Assembly (NCBI GenBank): GCA_026745465.1
Contig: JACYXH010000175.1
Coordinates: 4,307,501-4,371,500 of the forward strand
DNA length: 64,000 nt
Source: Lota lota
Taxonomy: Eukaryota; Chordata; Actinopteri; Gadiformes; Lotidae
Direction of reading: 5' to 3'
Under the pieces are notes generated by a model that was given only the letters and a program-made list of their open reading frames with translations, was not told the DNA's origin and did no database searches. This document shows positions 1-33,400 of this stretch, one piece after another. A program made the position numbers and the translations under genes. Within the stretch, counting starts at the first letter, position 1, and each line of letters begins with the position of its first letter.

Positions 1-116
1 CCTCCCCTAGCTTTAGGCCATCCCTAGCCCTAGCCCTCTTCTAGCCCTATCTTGTTTCCGTCATACACCGAGAGTCCTCTCTGACCCTTCTTTTGCTCCT
101 CTCGTCTTCTGCGCAG

Positions 117-219
117 GTGCAAGAAGTGGGACATTTCCATCGAGAAGATCTACAACAAAACCCAGCGAGAGAAGTTCGCCTGGGCCATCGACATGGCAGA
201 AGACGACTTTGAGTTCTAA
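117..219 (+). CDS. top1: DNA topoisomerase I, last coding exon (partial gene)
   Basis: A GCGCAG acceptor precedes this terminal exon. It encodes [20 protein letters not shown] followed by [13 protein letters not shown] and a TAA stop at 217-219. This matches the extreme C-terminus of vertebrate TOP1, which in human ends AWAIDMADEDYEF. TOP1 is the nuclear type IB topoisomerase that nicks one strand through an active-site tyrosine and relaxes supercoils ahead of polymerases. The catalytic Tyr lies in an upstream exon outside this window, so only the last 34 or so residues are present. TOP1 and PLCG1 are also adjacent and co-oriented in human 20q12, which supports the call. Confidence 0.95.
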
Positions 220-453
220 CCAATTTCCCCCTCCCCCCTTTCTACTCATGCCTTTTGATTGTAGTTTGTAGTTTCCCTTAATGATTCCACTGTGTGGGCA
301 ATCCAGGGTGGTCAGGAAGGACTGAAAACGACACGACCGAGGCTGAGCACGGCGGATGTATATTTGTGTTGTGTGTTTAGGCTCATTGTGGAGATGCACA
401 GATAAGCAATGTGCCAGGCTGCCACAAGGGGTGGTGGTGGTGATGGTGGCAGT

Positions 454-546
<93 letters not shown>

Positions 547-1348
547 TGTGTGACAAGGCCTTAGTCAAATTCAGAAGCCATTGAATTTATTGAGAAATTA
601 TATATTCTAATAGGATAGTGAATGAATAAATCACGTTTTTGTCCCACTCTTTTAAAAGAAATACAATGAAATGAATCGTTTGTATGTAAGAGCGTGAGAA
701 AGATGTAGATGGTGTTCATGAAATTAACTGTGAAATTCGTCCACCACATGGAAGAGAAAAAATACACAACATTATACTGAAGTAGAACTGTTGGCACCCA
801 CCCCTTTTATTTTTCATTTATTTTATTAGTTTATTTCAGGGATGTACATATTTATGGTTGCCTTTTTTGTTGCATATATTCCATGTTTTAAAAGGTGAGT
901 ATCACATTGAGACCAACAAGCTTTCCTTATGTTGATCTTGCTTTTGGCACTTTCACGTCTTCAAGAACACAATGTTCTGCTTTGTGAAATGGCTAAATGG
1001 TGTACTTTGGGAGTGAGGGATATAAACAAGACTTTTCCAAATAAAATTAAAAGGTTATGTGAGAGAAATGTAGGGGGATTTGCCAAAAACGATCACAAAA
1101 GTATATTGTATATTATTGTGACGTGTTGCTTTTTGTGTTGTGAGGAAAGTGACAGATATCCTCTTTCTATGTAAATTGGTAGCCTGCCTTTCCCCCTTAG
1201 CATTATTTGCGATATGACACATGTTAGTGTTAATCCATCATTGTATCTGTCTTTGTGGTTTTTAGAATTTCCTAGTTTAGCATAACTTTCTCTTATTTTT
1301 TCAGTTTTATTTGCTTTTATTTTAATGATCAAGTGTAATCTTAATAAA
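220..1348 (+). other. top1: top1 3' UTR with poly(A) signal candidates
   Basis: No coding exon is visible after the top1 stop. The region is AT-rich and interrupted by a long (GT)n array. AATAAA hexamers occur at 625-630 and 1343-1348. The second would give a 3' UTR of about 1.15 kb. The true cleavage site cannot be decided from sequence alone. Confidence 0.55.
456..540 (+). repeat. (GT)n microsatellite, about 85 bp
   Basis: An uninterrupted GT dinucleotide array lies inside the presumed top1 3' UTR. Cys-Val and His-Thr open frames over it are repeat translations. Confidence 0.97.
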
Positions 1349-1584
1349 AGAATACATGTATGAGTTACAGTCGATTTAATTTGATTGAAGTCTTTAAAGC
1401 ACATCAGACCCACAAAGCATGAGAGAGGAGTTTATCACAGTGTATCTAATCTACACATCTAATCAAACCTAATCCTGTCAATCAGCGCTGATCGGTGGAA
1501 AGTAACATAAATCCAATAACATAACGACAACATTTTGTGCAAATAAGATGAAACAAACCAACAACGACTATAAACGCCCCAACG

Positions 1585-1585
<1 letters not shown>

Positions 1586-1662
<77 letters not shown>
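1586..1662 (+). repeat. (TA)n microsatellite
   Basis: A pure TA dinucleotide array of about 77 bp lies between top1 and plcg1. Confidence 0.97.
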
Positions 1663-1666
<4 letters not shown>

Positions 1667-1899
1667 GAAAACAAGGCATACCTTTAACTTTCAGATAGCT
1701 TTTGGACTTTTAAATATTTGATCAACTTACATACGACACAGTTATGTCTTTGCCTCATACGTGTTATTATCTGGGATACGTTTAGCCCATTCATATACCT
1801 ATTTTTGTTTCATTTTGTTTTAAGTAGTGCTGTCAACGGCCCAATTATCTATGCTAAATTATATTTGAGAGGAGCTAATTACAACAGCGAGGCCGGGTA

Positions 1900-2280
1900 A
1901 CTGGAAAGATGCTGTTTCTTTAAGAGGCCGATCTATCCACCGCTTTGTTGTACTGGAGGGGTCGGACGGGGGGAAGGGCCCCAGCCGTTCTTCTAGACTA
2001 GACCAACTAGTGTACGAGCCGACACGGCTCTCTCCATGGACTACCGTTGCAGGACTCAGAGGGAAAAGGGATCATTCCTGCTGGGACGGCAACACATTTC
2101 CAGGAGGCCGCTATGATATAATCAGGAACAACGGGAAGGTGGGAGGTGAAGACGGGCCGTCGGCGATGAGCTGCCGCCGAGATTTCGGCTATAGAGAGAG
2201 AGAGCGACGCGTTTAGCTCCTGCTGGTGTGCGGCTCGCATGTTCTTCCACTTGATTTTTCTTTTCACACGGTAGGACCCA
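1900..2280 (+). promoter_or_regulatory. plcg1: candidate plcg1 promoter and non-coding first exon
   Basis: This is the only CpG-containing, GC-richer stretch between the top1 3' end and the plcg1 start codon. A donor-like CACACG|GTAGGA lies near 2265-2275, and a strong acceptor TTTTCTTGTAG ends at 3096, 72 bp before the start codon. A spliced 5' UTR is therefore plausible. The transcription start is not identifiable and the donor choice is tentative. Confidence 0.3.
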
Positions 2281-2802
2281 ACGCGTACGCCAAAAGAAAG
2301 GGCGAAAAATAACGTGTCTTGCACTGCTGCTACCTATTTTGTCAGCGGCACAAATCAGCCATTGCTTCTTAACAGCAGGGCGAACGAAATATTGTCTTCC
2401 ACTCCTGTGTCTCGGAAAAAAATTCCCGACTGGTCCTTGTTCCCATGTTGTATGTCCCATGATGTTCTGTTGCGCCAACGGTCGTACCCCGGTTCATGCC
2501 ATGTTTTACCAAATGGGCTTAAAAGGGGAAACTTTATGACTACTAGCCTCTACTGGGATCGGTTCCAGTAGCTTAAAGGCCATCTCGTTGTTGAACAGGA
2601 GTGTACGATGAATCACAATCCTATTAAACATCCCCTGGATTAGGAGTCTAACCTGTGGATTTGGAGGAAAGTTCTCGGAAACGATTCGCCTCGTAAATAT
2701 CCCCCCCGACACTTGCTGTCTATTGTTGGGCGCAGCTGTCATTTAAGTTTCCGTCACCTGCTAAATAGAATTGGACACGTATAACATATGTTATATATGT
2801 GT

Positions 2803-2900
<98 letters not shown>

Positions 2901-3096
2901 CAGGATTGTGTACCCGTTTAATTGGTTTATACTCTTGATACTCTTACTCTTGATAAGTATCAATACTCTTGATACTTTCTTGGCTACTAATTAAACCATG
3001 CCAGGACTCCACTGTTGCCTCAATTATTGGTGCTGGCTACAAAGTGTATGGGATTGGGAGCAGTTGTTTCATTCGTTTTCCCGTCTTTTCTTGTAG
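2281..3096 (+). other. upstream non-coding stretch before plcg1 exon with start codon
   Basis: I see no coding exon here. The stretch contains a (CA)n array and ends in a pyrimidine-rich acceptor at 3081-3096. If the 5' UTR is spliced, this is mostly its first intron. Confidence 0.4.
2805..2898 (+). repeat. (AC)n microsatellite, 94 bp
   Basis: A pure AC array lies about 270 bp upstream of the plcg1 start codon. Confidence 0.97.
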
Positions 3097-3168
3097 GTAT
3101 CTCGGTCAAAGGCTGGAGTGAAAAAAAGTGTTCTGAAAGGAAAAGGATAACAAACAGGGGAAGTGGAC

Positions 3169-26079
<22,911 letters not shown>

Positions 26080-26133
26080 GGCCTGGCCAATCGAGACACA
26101 TTTCCATGACAGCCCTCCCCGCCCTCCACCCCA

Positions 26134-26175
<42 letters not shown>

Positions 26176-28618
26176 TTCCCCCCTCCCATCCCCACCAACT
26201 ACTTATCGTCCCCACCCTGATCTTCCCGGGCCACTCTCCACCGTACCGATGATGTCACCGACTGCTGTGAACACTGTTTCCATGGAAACGCCTCCACCAC
26301 CTCCTCCACCACCACCATCACCGCTCTGGCCTACATTTCTGGCAGCTCTCCCTACTTCCGTTTTCCTCCCACCTTGCCCTCCCATTCCCTCCCCCCACAC
26401 ACTATTCTCCCCCCCTCCCCCTAGTCTCGGACATGAACCCCACGCCCTCCGCCCACCTCCTCTCCCTCCTCAGCGGGCTGCCTTTCACCTGACTGCAGAG
26501 CGTGGGGCTTGGTGACGGAGAGGAAGCAGGGGGAGAAGGGGGGGCGGAGGACAGGATGGAGAAACGGATGTCAACAACATGAGAACAAAAATTGCAAAAT
26601 GGACTATGGCTGACGCATCATTCCAGCCACATTGTAGCTGTCGTTTCTTTTTTTTCTTTTTCTTTTCTCATACATGACTTCAGCGGGGTCGCTTTAAGTA
26701 GCGGCAACGAAGAGGGCGAAGAGAGCTGTACAAATCTGTTAGCAACTGTTCCCCCGGTTACGGTTGGCGTATACGAGTATATATATTTATTCCTGATGTC
26801 AGTGGGCTAGGAAGCTGACCTGCTCTCAAAGAGCTCCCGTCTTTGTTTTATAATTATAATTATAATTATAATTGTCCTTATTTAAACTTTTAAGCATTCA
26901 TAATGTTTTTTTTTTCTTTTCTTTTTTGCTGTATATGTGCAAAACACGAGGGCTCTCTATGGCTATTTTTTATAGTGTTTTTCCGACGTATTATGGAAGC
27001 ACCTATGTTGCCAATTTCACACATGTACACACACCTTCTCACTCACACACAAACACACACACAGACATCCTGGAGCAATCCCTGTCCTTGTGGAATCACC
27101 AGGAAGAAGCCTGGTTGTGTTGCGTTGCGGCTGCATCATCCTGAATGTTTTACTAGCTAAATGATAACTCTAGTAACAAAGTCATTTGACCAACGTAGTT
27201 TTGCAGCACTTTTAAAAAATTAAACCCGTCAATATCTAAAGGTAAACATTCCGAAACATTACATATTATTTAAAAAACATTAAATGTTGACTAAAAGCCA
27301 ACATCGCAACTTACAAATATTCAGTTAGTTGGGCAGCCTTGCATTCCCATAGTTTTTTGTTCTTTTTTGATCAAATATCAGAAATGTCTGTTTACTTAAT
27401 TGTGAAGTATTATGAATTGGTATAATCCCCCTTTTTTTCTCATTGAACTAAACATTCCCTATAACAGTCAAAGCCATAGAACCGATGATGCAAAACACAA
27501 CTTCTTATTGGACTTAGATTTAGTTGCCGGTGGAAATGTTTTTGATTTTTAAAGATTGTATCCAAAGTCTGTTCTGTACAGTTACAGCTTCTCGTCACAT
27601 TGGTGTTCATGTTTGGTCATGTTTTAATCTCGAACAGAATGCTAATTGATAAATGGCTTAATAGGTTTTGCCAGTACAAAGCAGAAAGCCTCATGTCGTC
27701 TTGTATATTTTATGTATTTTCTGCACTGCAGTTGGAGAACATTTCAGTTAGTTTTAAAACGTGTGTCAAAGTAACAGTACAAATGCATTCCCCAAACACT
27801 GGTAAAAATATATTTTATGATTTTTATGAAATGTTTCCGTTGAAGTTGAGTGTTTTTCTTTCAGAAACTCGAGGCTAACAACAACTATAGTCTAGCATTG
27901 ATCCTTCTGAACTTTTTTAGATTATTGCATCCATATTTTCAAAAGGGTGTTTGGAGGAAGATGCTTTATAACTTGCAGCCATGTTGTACCAAGTCTTGAG
28001 AGACAAGACTATACTTGCTGCATAGTCTTGTTCCCTTTAAGTAAACTTCGAGAAATGCTTGCGTGAATTAACAATTTTTGTCATCTTTTCATAGGAAACC
28101 TTCTCTTTATCCCCCCTTCCTCCTTGGCTGTATATGTGCATCAAATTGTTAATTGATAATATGCTATCTCAGTATTTATATTCAGAACTCCAAAGCCATA
28201 ATGGTAAGAACTAGTTAAGGGGCAGAGTTGCCTACTAATGCCCAAGGTTTCAAGAATTATAGTTTGCACACAAAGCATGTGCCCCCTAATACCATCCCCC
28301 TGCCCCCTTGATCTGGTGACTGACTAATGTGTGTTGCTGCGATGTTTCCCTCCAATGCTGCAACGCTCCTGCTGCTGAGCGGTCTGCTGATGTCAATGTG
28401 CCTCTGTCTGCGTGTGTCCATGTTCACCCGTTTTGCCACATTAATCACGTAGTGGACCCCAGTGAAATGTTTTGTTGGTCTGAATTTGTTGGAACCGACT
28501 CGTCTCATTTGCAAACGCCTTTTGTTTAAACGTGCCTAAGCTATGGAGAAGAAAAGTATTCATTTTAAATTTTTGCCTTTTTCATATGAAACATATTCAA
28601 GCCTGAACATTAAATAAA
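26080..28618 (+). other. plcg1: plcg1 3' UTR with poly(A) signal
   Basis: About 2.5 kb without a coding exon follows the plcg1 stop. It is C-rich at first (to about 26.5 kb), then AT-rich. AATAAA at 28613-28618 is a good candidate end signal. The open frames rich in Pro, Pro/Thr and Gly here are translations of C-rich sequence. Confidence 0.6.
26136..26175 (+). repeat. poly-C tract (40 C) in plcg1 3' UTR
   Basis: A 40-base C homopolymer begins 57 bases after the stop codon. It sits in a longer C-rich stretch continuing to about 26.47 kb. Confidence 0.95.
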
Positions 28619-28896
28619 GTACTTATTCAACTAACATTATGTTTTTTGTGTGACAGAAACCTGGACACACATTTGGAGAGTTAGTTTCGCTAACAGTTTG
28701 AGTCGGATTCAATCGGGAAGAACAGAAAAACAGATGTGACCTGATCATAGTTTGATAACGTCTGGAGCTAAATACATTTATATGGCAGGATTCAGGTAAC
28801 CCTAGCACAATTGGCTGGTAATTATGATATTGGTCTTGCTCCCTCTAATGGTGACAGTATGCCTACAATTCAAACAAAGCAGTATGTTCCATTTAG

Positions 28897-28902
28897 TTTA
28901 TT
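28897..28902 (-). terminator. zhx3: candidate zhx3 poly(A) signal
   Basis: AATAAA on the minus strand, about 1.13 kb beyond the zhx3 stop. It faces the plus-strand plcg1 signal at 28613-28618 across about 280 bp. Another minus-strand AATAAA lies near 28,981. Confidence 0.45.
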
Positions 28903-30030
28903 CTGCAAATATCTGTAAAAAGTACATCAAGCCTAGGTATGGAACTCCGGTAAAGATTCAAAGTTATTTTACAGTTGAATTTATTACATAAGAAAGTTCC
29001 ATAAAAACATACATAGGTACACGTCCGTGACGCAAAGAAGCACTTGATGCTAATACACAAACATTTCAGTCCCAACTCCTTGTGTTGCATTCTGTTAACA
29101 GACTAGGGTGCTTACTGTTCAGGGACACAATTCCAGCCTTTTTTCCCCTACATTATCTAACCATTACATGTCCACTTCAAGCAGATGGGCCTGGACAACA
29201 AAGTACCGAAAAGCAAGTGAACAGATTTATGCTAAATGTATCAACCGAACAGTCAAATAAACTATTGATATCCCATGATGCAGTTCAAACAGCTTCCCCA
29301 GCTCAATCAAGGTAAGTTGTAGGCAAAATCAACCAAAGTGGATTGTGTGCATTGTGGCAGAACGGAAAATGTGTGGTTAAGACACAGATGAAGAAAAAGG
29401 GGTAGTTTTACATGTTAAGGCCTGGGCAAGCACCTTTCTTTCAAAAATCTGTGCAGTTTTGAGTTTCAAACCCCTAAACAAAAAGGTCTATGTACGCCAA
29501 CAGGTCTACGGTTCGCGGTAGACTTGGCTGATGTCCGCCGACTGTATAGGCTTTGTAACACCCCCGGCCCGGCAAGTCAGTCCCGACTACACCCGCCCCT
29601 ACCCCTAGCCCCCCCGCTCCTAGTCCAGCCATGGCTGCAGGCAGGCAGAACAAACACAGCCAGTACTCCCCACCCCCTCAGCCAATCCCCTCCCTCCCTC
29701 CCACACTCACCCACTCCCTCCCTCCCTCCACTGGTCCCTCACAGGATCTTCCTTGGAAAAAGGGAAAATGGCGGCTCGGAGGACAGTAGAAAACGTGCAA
29801 GGTGTGAACGTACAGGCGATCAGGGGTGGTGGTCGATGGGCGGGGGTGTCAGCTGTACAGGAGGGGGCTATAGTCACTCGAGTGTCCATTCCACATGGTG
29901 GGGAGAAGGGGTTGCTGAGTGGGGCGGGGCTCCGAGGTCCGTACCCAGTGATCTTGTTACAATCACATCTGCTGTCTTCTGCTCCCTCTATGAACAGACC
30001 ACCTGCATCGTAGACGCCCCCCACCCAGCT
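28903..30030 (-). other. zhx3: zhx3 3' UTR
   Basis: The region continues the terminal exon after the TGA at 30031-30033. It includes a GGGA-rich stretch (CCCTCCCT on the plus strand, 29.68-29.74 kb). I see no further coding exon. Confidence 0.5.
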
Positions 30031-30459
30031 TCAATCTGTTCCTGTAGCAAGACAAAAACAACACGTAAATATAAGCTTGTGTGCATTTTGTGTGGGAAAT
30101 ATTAAGCCGATTCAGAGCATATATTAAGTTATTTAGCCAAGAGTTGCTACCATACCTTTAGAAGGCGTCGGCTCACTGCTCTTCTCCTCCTCCTCCTCCT
30201 CCTTTGTCCCTCCGGCAGCCTTCGGCTCCTCGCTCTCCCCCTGGGGTTTTAATGGCGGGGACTCGGAGACTCCGGTTCTTTCTGGTTTTTCCTGCGTTTC
30301 CGTTGTTGCGGCCGTTCCTGGTGAAACGTGTCCTGTCCTGTCCGGAGCCGTAGCTTCTGCCTGGGCTTGTGGTGGAGGCAGGAGAGAGGTGGTCTTGGTT
30401 GAGAACCAGTAGCGCACCAGGTCCTCTGTTAGGCCGCTAGCCTGGGATAGCTCCTTCAC
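30031..30459 (-). CDS. zhx3: zhx3 last two coding exons: HD5 remnant and acidic tail
   Basis: Exon 30459-30156 encodes VKELSQASGLTEDLVRYWFS and a Pro/Glu/Thr-rich tail with a run of six Glu. Human has QQVKQWFAEK at the HD5 position. The exon ends phase 1 at PTPSK plus G (AAAG|GTATGG). Terminal exon 30041-30031 adds GTD and TGA. The human protein ends QLETD, which supports this tiny terminal coding segment. Confidence 0.8.
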
Positions 30460-33400
30460 CTGGCAGGGGGCCAAAAAGAAAAATCAATTATATCACATGC
30501 CACGGTTCTTATTGGTATGGTAATGGATTACATTCATATGGTGGGTGGTGTACAAAAAGGCAGTAAACTTGAAGGGTTAGTTGTGGAAAGGTGAGGTTTT
30601 TGGAACTATAGAGGGAGCCTCTAGTAATTACGAGTAACACCTTATTTGATTGTCTTTCGAGTGCGCAGTATTTTCTCAAAAGCAAGTAGTAATTAACTAG
30701 CAATTTAATCTACCATCTTAACTACACAGCAGAATCCAAAAAATAAAAGGTCACTTTACATTTGCATGATAGCGACATTTAGTGATTGTTTGTTGAACAA
30801 ATTATTCAAGATAGAATACAGAACACCAAAAATCGAGTCCCATGATAATATCTTAATTAACTGGGATCAATCATGACACGATGTTCTCCAGTTAAGCCGT
30901 TGAATACCGCTATAATACCTATATACATGCATATAATTTGCTATGATCTCTCTCTCTCTCTCTCCTGCAGCTCTACCTGTTGGTCCTCCAGGCCTCCGTG
31001 GGCGTCCAGGTGGTCCTGCAGGGTCTGCGCGGTGTCCTTCTGGAGGTCCTCCTCCAACACCATGCTCTGGTAGGCCTCAAGCCACTTGAGCTGGCCGTTC
31101 TTCTGCACGTAGCGGCAGTCCCCGAACCAGCGCACCACCTCTGGCCTGAGCAGCCCCGTGCCCTTGATCAGCTCGTCGTACTGGGGGGCGCTCGGCCACT
31201 GGGTGCGGGCGTACACCTGCTTCAGAAGGTGGAGCTGCTCGGCTGTCTTTTTGCCCCGGAGAGGGGAGGGTTTAGGGATGGCGGTGACGCCGGCCGAGGC
31301 CAAGGGTCTCGGGGACTGAGGCTGTTTAGTGGTGGTGGACGAGGGGGGTGCCGGGGAGGCCGAGGCTCCGGGGAGAGGAGGAACGCTAGCCGCCTCCGAG
31401 GTCTCGCTCTCGGGCTTGCCATTGGCCTCCGTCACCTTGAGCATTTTCAGGTTGATCTTGATGGGATTGACCTTGGGTTCCCCCAGGCCGTCCTCTTTCT
31501 GTTTGTCCTCGCCCTCCTCTCTCTGCACGCCATCGGCGCCCTTCCCGTCCGCCTCCTTGGTCTCCGTCTCGTCCTCGTCCCTCACAGCTCGTTCCGCTTC
31601 CTCCCTCTTCCGCTCGGCGGCCACCTTCTTCCTCTTCTCGGCGAACCAGCCGTGGATCTCGCGCCGGGTCATCTTGGTCTCGGCCCGCAGCCGGTCCACT
31701 TCCTCCATAGAGGGGTCTGCCTCTTGGGCAAAGCTGGCCTCCAGAGCCCTTAGCTGAGAGGGGACAGAGCAGACAGGGCTGACTCACAGAAAATTTAAGG
31801 ATGAGACACAAGAACACCTTAACAAGATATTCTGTCATCCAAAATCCCAAATTTGATATTTTATGTGTTGGGACTGCTAAAAGGTCTACTTACTTAAATC
31901 AAAGTATCAAGCTCAACCTAGAATATTCTCAACCATTAGATTGCAGAAAACTCCCGAAAGGTCATTTACAACGTAGTGACTAATAAAAATAGCTAAAAAT
32001 TGTTATGCAAACGTTTCACATTCCTGTTTCTAGTAATGGGTCACAGACAACGTGTCTCACCTGGTGAGGTTCTCGCTCTTTGTAGCGAATTGCGGTGAAG
32101 TCTGGAGAAGGCGGTCTGGGGGTCCGGCGGGATGGTGTGGTGGGGGACGTTGGGGTCTGCGTGGGAGGGGGGCTCAGCGGTGCGGAGGCCTGCTGGGGCG
32201 TTTTGGCCCCGGCGTTGCCATCGGGGACGTCCACGTGGGCGTCGCTGCTGCCGCCCCCCCCGCCGCCCGCCGCGCCCCCAGCTCCGGGTGTGCCCCCTGT
32301 TTTACCCCCACCGCCTCCTCCCCCGGTGCTTGAGCGGGACCCCTTGAGGTTGCGGAAGTGGTAGCGGCGGTCGCTGAACCACTTGCGCACCTCTCGCACC
32401 GTGAGCCCGGTCAGCGCGATCAGCCGGTCCACCTCCTCGTTGTCGGGGAACTGGTTGACCTGGAAGCTGTCCTTCAGGGCGTTCAGCTGCTCCTGGGACT
32501 TTTTGGCCTTGCTGGAACTGGCGTCCAGCAAGGCGTTGGGCGTGCGGGAGCCTGGCGCGCTGCCCAGGTGGAAGGCGGGGGAGGGGAGACGCCGACTTGG
32601 AAATGGGGGAAGAGGCGGCTTCCGTTTTGAGGGCCGAGGGGGAGCTGGTGGCTGTGGAAACCGTCTGCATGGTGATGCTCGTCGGGGCGACGGTCGCGCT
32701 GCTGGTGATGCTTTTGTTTGCGCCGCTGTTGCCGTGGTTGGTTATGCTGTCCGTGGAGTTTTTAACATCAGTGCTTGATTTGTTCTCACTGGTACTCTTG
32801 ACAGTGCTGGGGTTGATAACTTGAACTTTCTTATTGTCGCCGCTGCTCTTGGCCGAGTCAGCGTTACCGTTGCTCTTGCCGTTTATTGCATCGACCGTGG
32901 CACGGCTCACTTTGCCGTTAACGATGTTGATCTTGCTGTTGATATTGCTATGGTTGCTGTTCCCAAGACTAAGGTTGATGACACTAGCTTGACTGCTCGC
33001 ATTGGTGCTGCTACGAATTCCATTGCTGAAACTGCTGATAATACTGGTAGTGCCCCCTATCAGGCTTCTACTACTATTGATGATCACATTGCTCCCGTTA
33101 CTGCTACTCCCGACCGTCCCTACCACCATGCTGATGCCCTTGTCCGCCACTAGGGCGGCGGCAGGCCGGGCCTGCATCATGGGCCGGGCTGTCGCCTGGG
33201 GCTTGGGTGTGACCGCCAAGGATATAGGCGCACTGCTGACTTGGAAACCATTTGCCATGACTGGCTGGGTGACGATCACGCCTCCCTGGCTGACCAGGGA
33301 GCCCTGCAGAATGTGAGGGATCCCCGTTGCGGGCAGAACCGTGATGGTGTGCTGGTTGGACGTCTGCCGCTGGTTATGGGAGCCAGAGGGCGCCGTTTGT

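Noticed and set aside
356-568. Open frames of alternating Cys-Val or His-Thr on both strands, also at 6.1, 7.1, 9.6, 11.9, 40.7 and 42.4 kb
   Set aside because: They are translations of (TG)n/(CA)n arrays and have no homology or exon context.
29524-30105. 193-residue plus-strand frame in the zhx3 3' UTR
   Set aside because: Composition-driven (CCCT/CCT-rich sequence), no homology recognised, no splice or promoter context.
30980-31753. 257-residue plus-strand open frame
   Set aside because: It is the antisense shadow of the GC-rich zhx3 exon encoding HD3 and HD4, which has clear homology on the minus strand.
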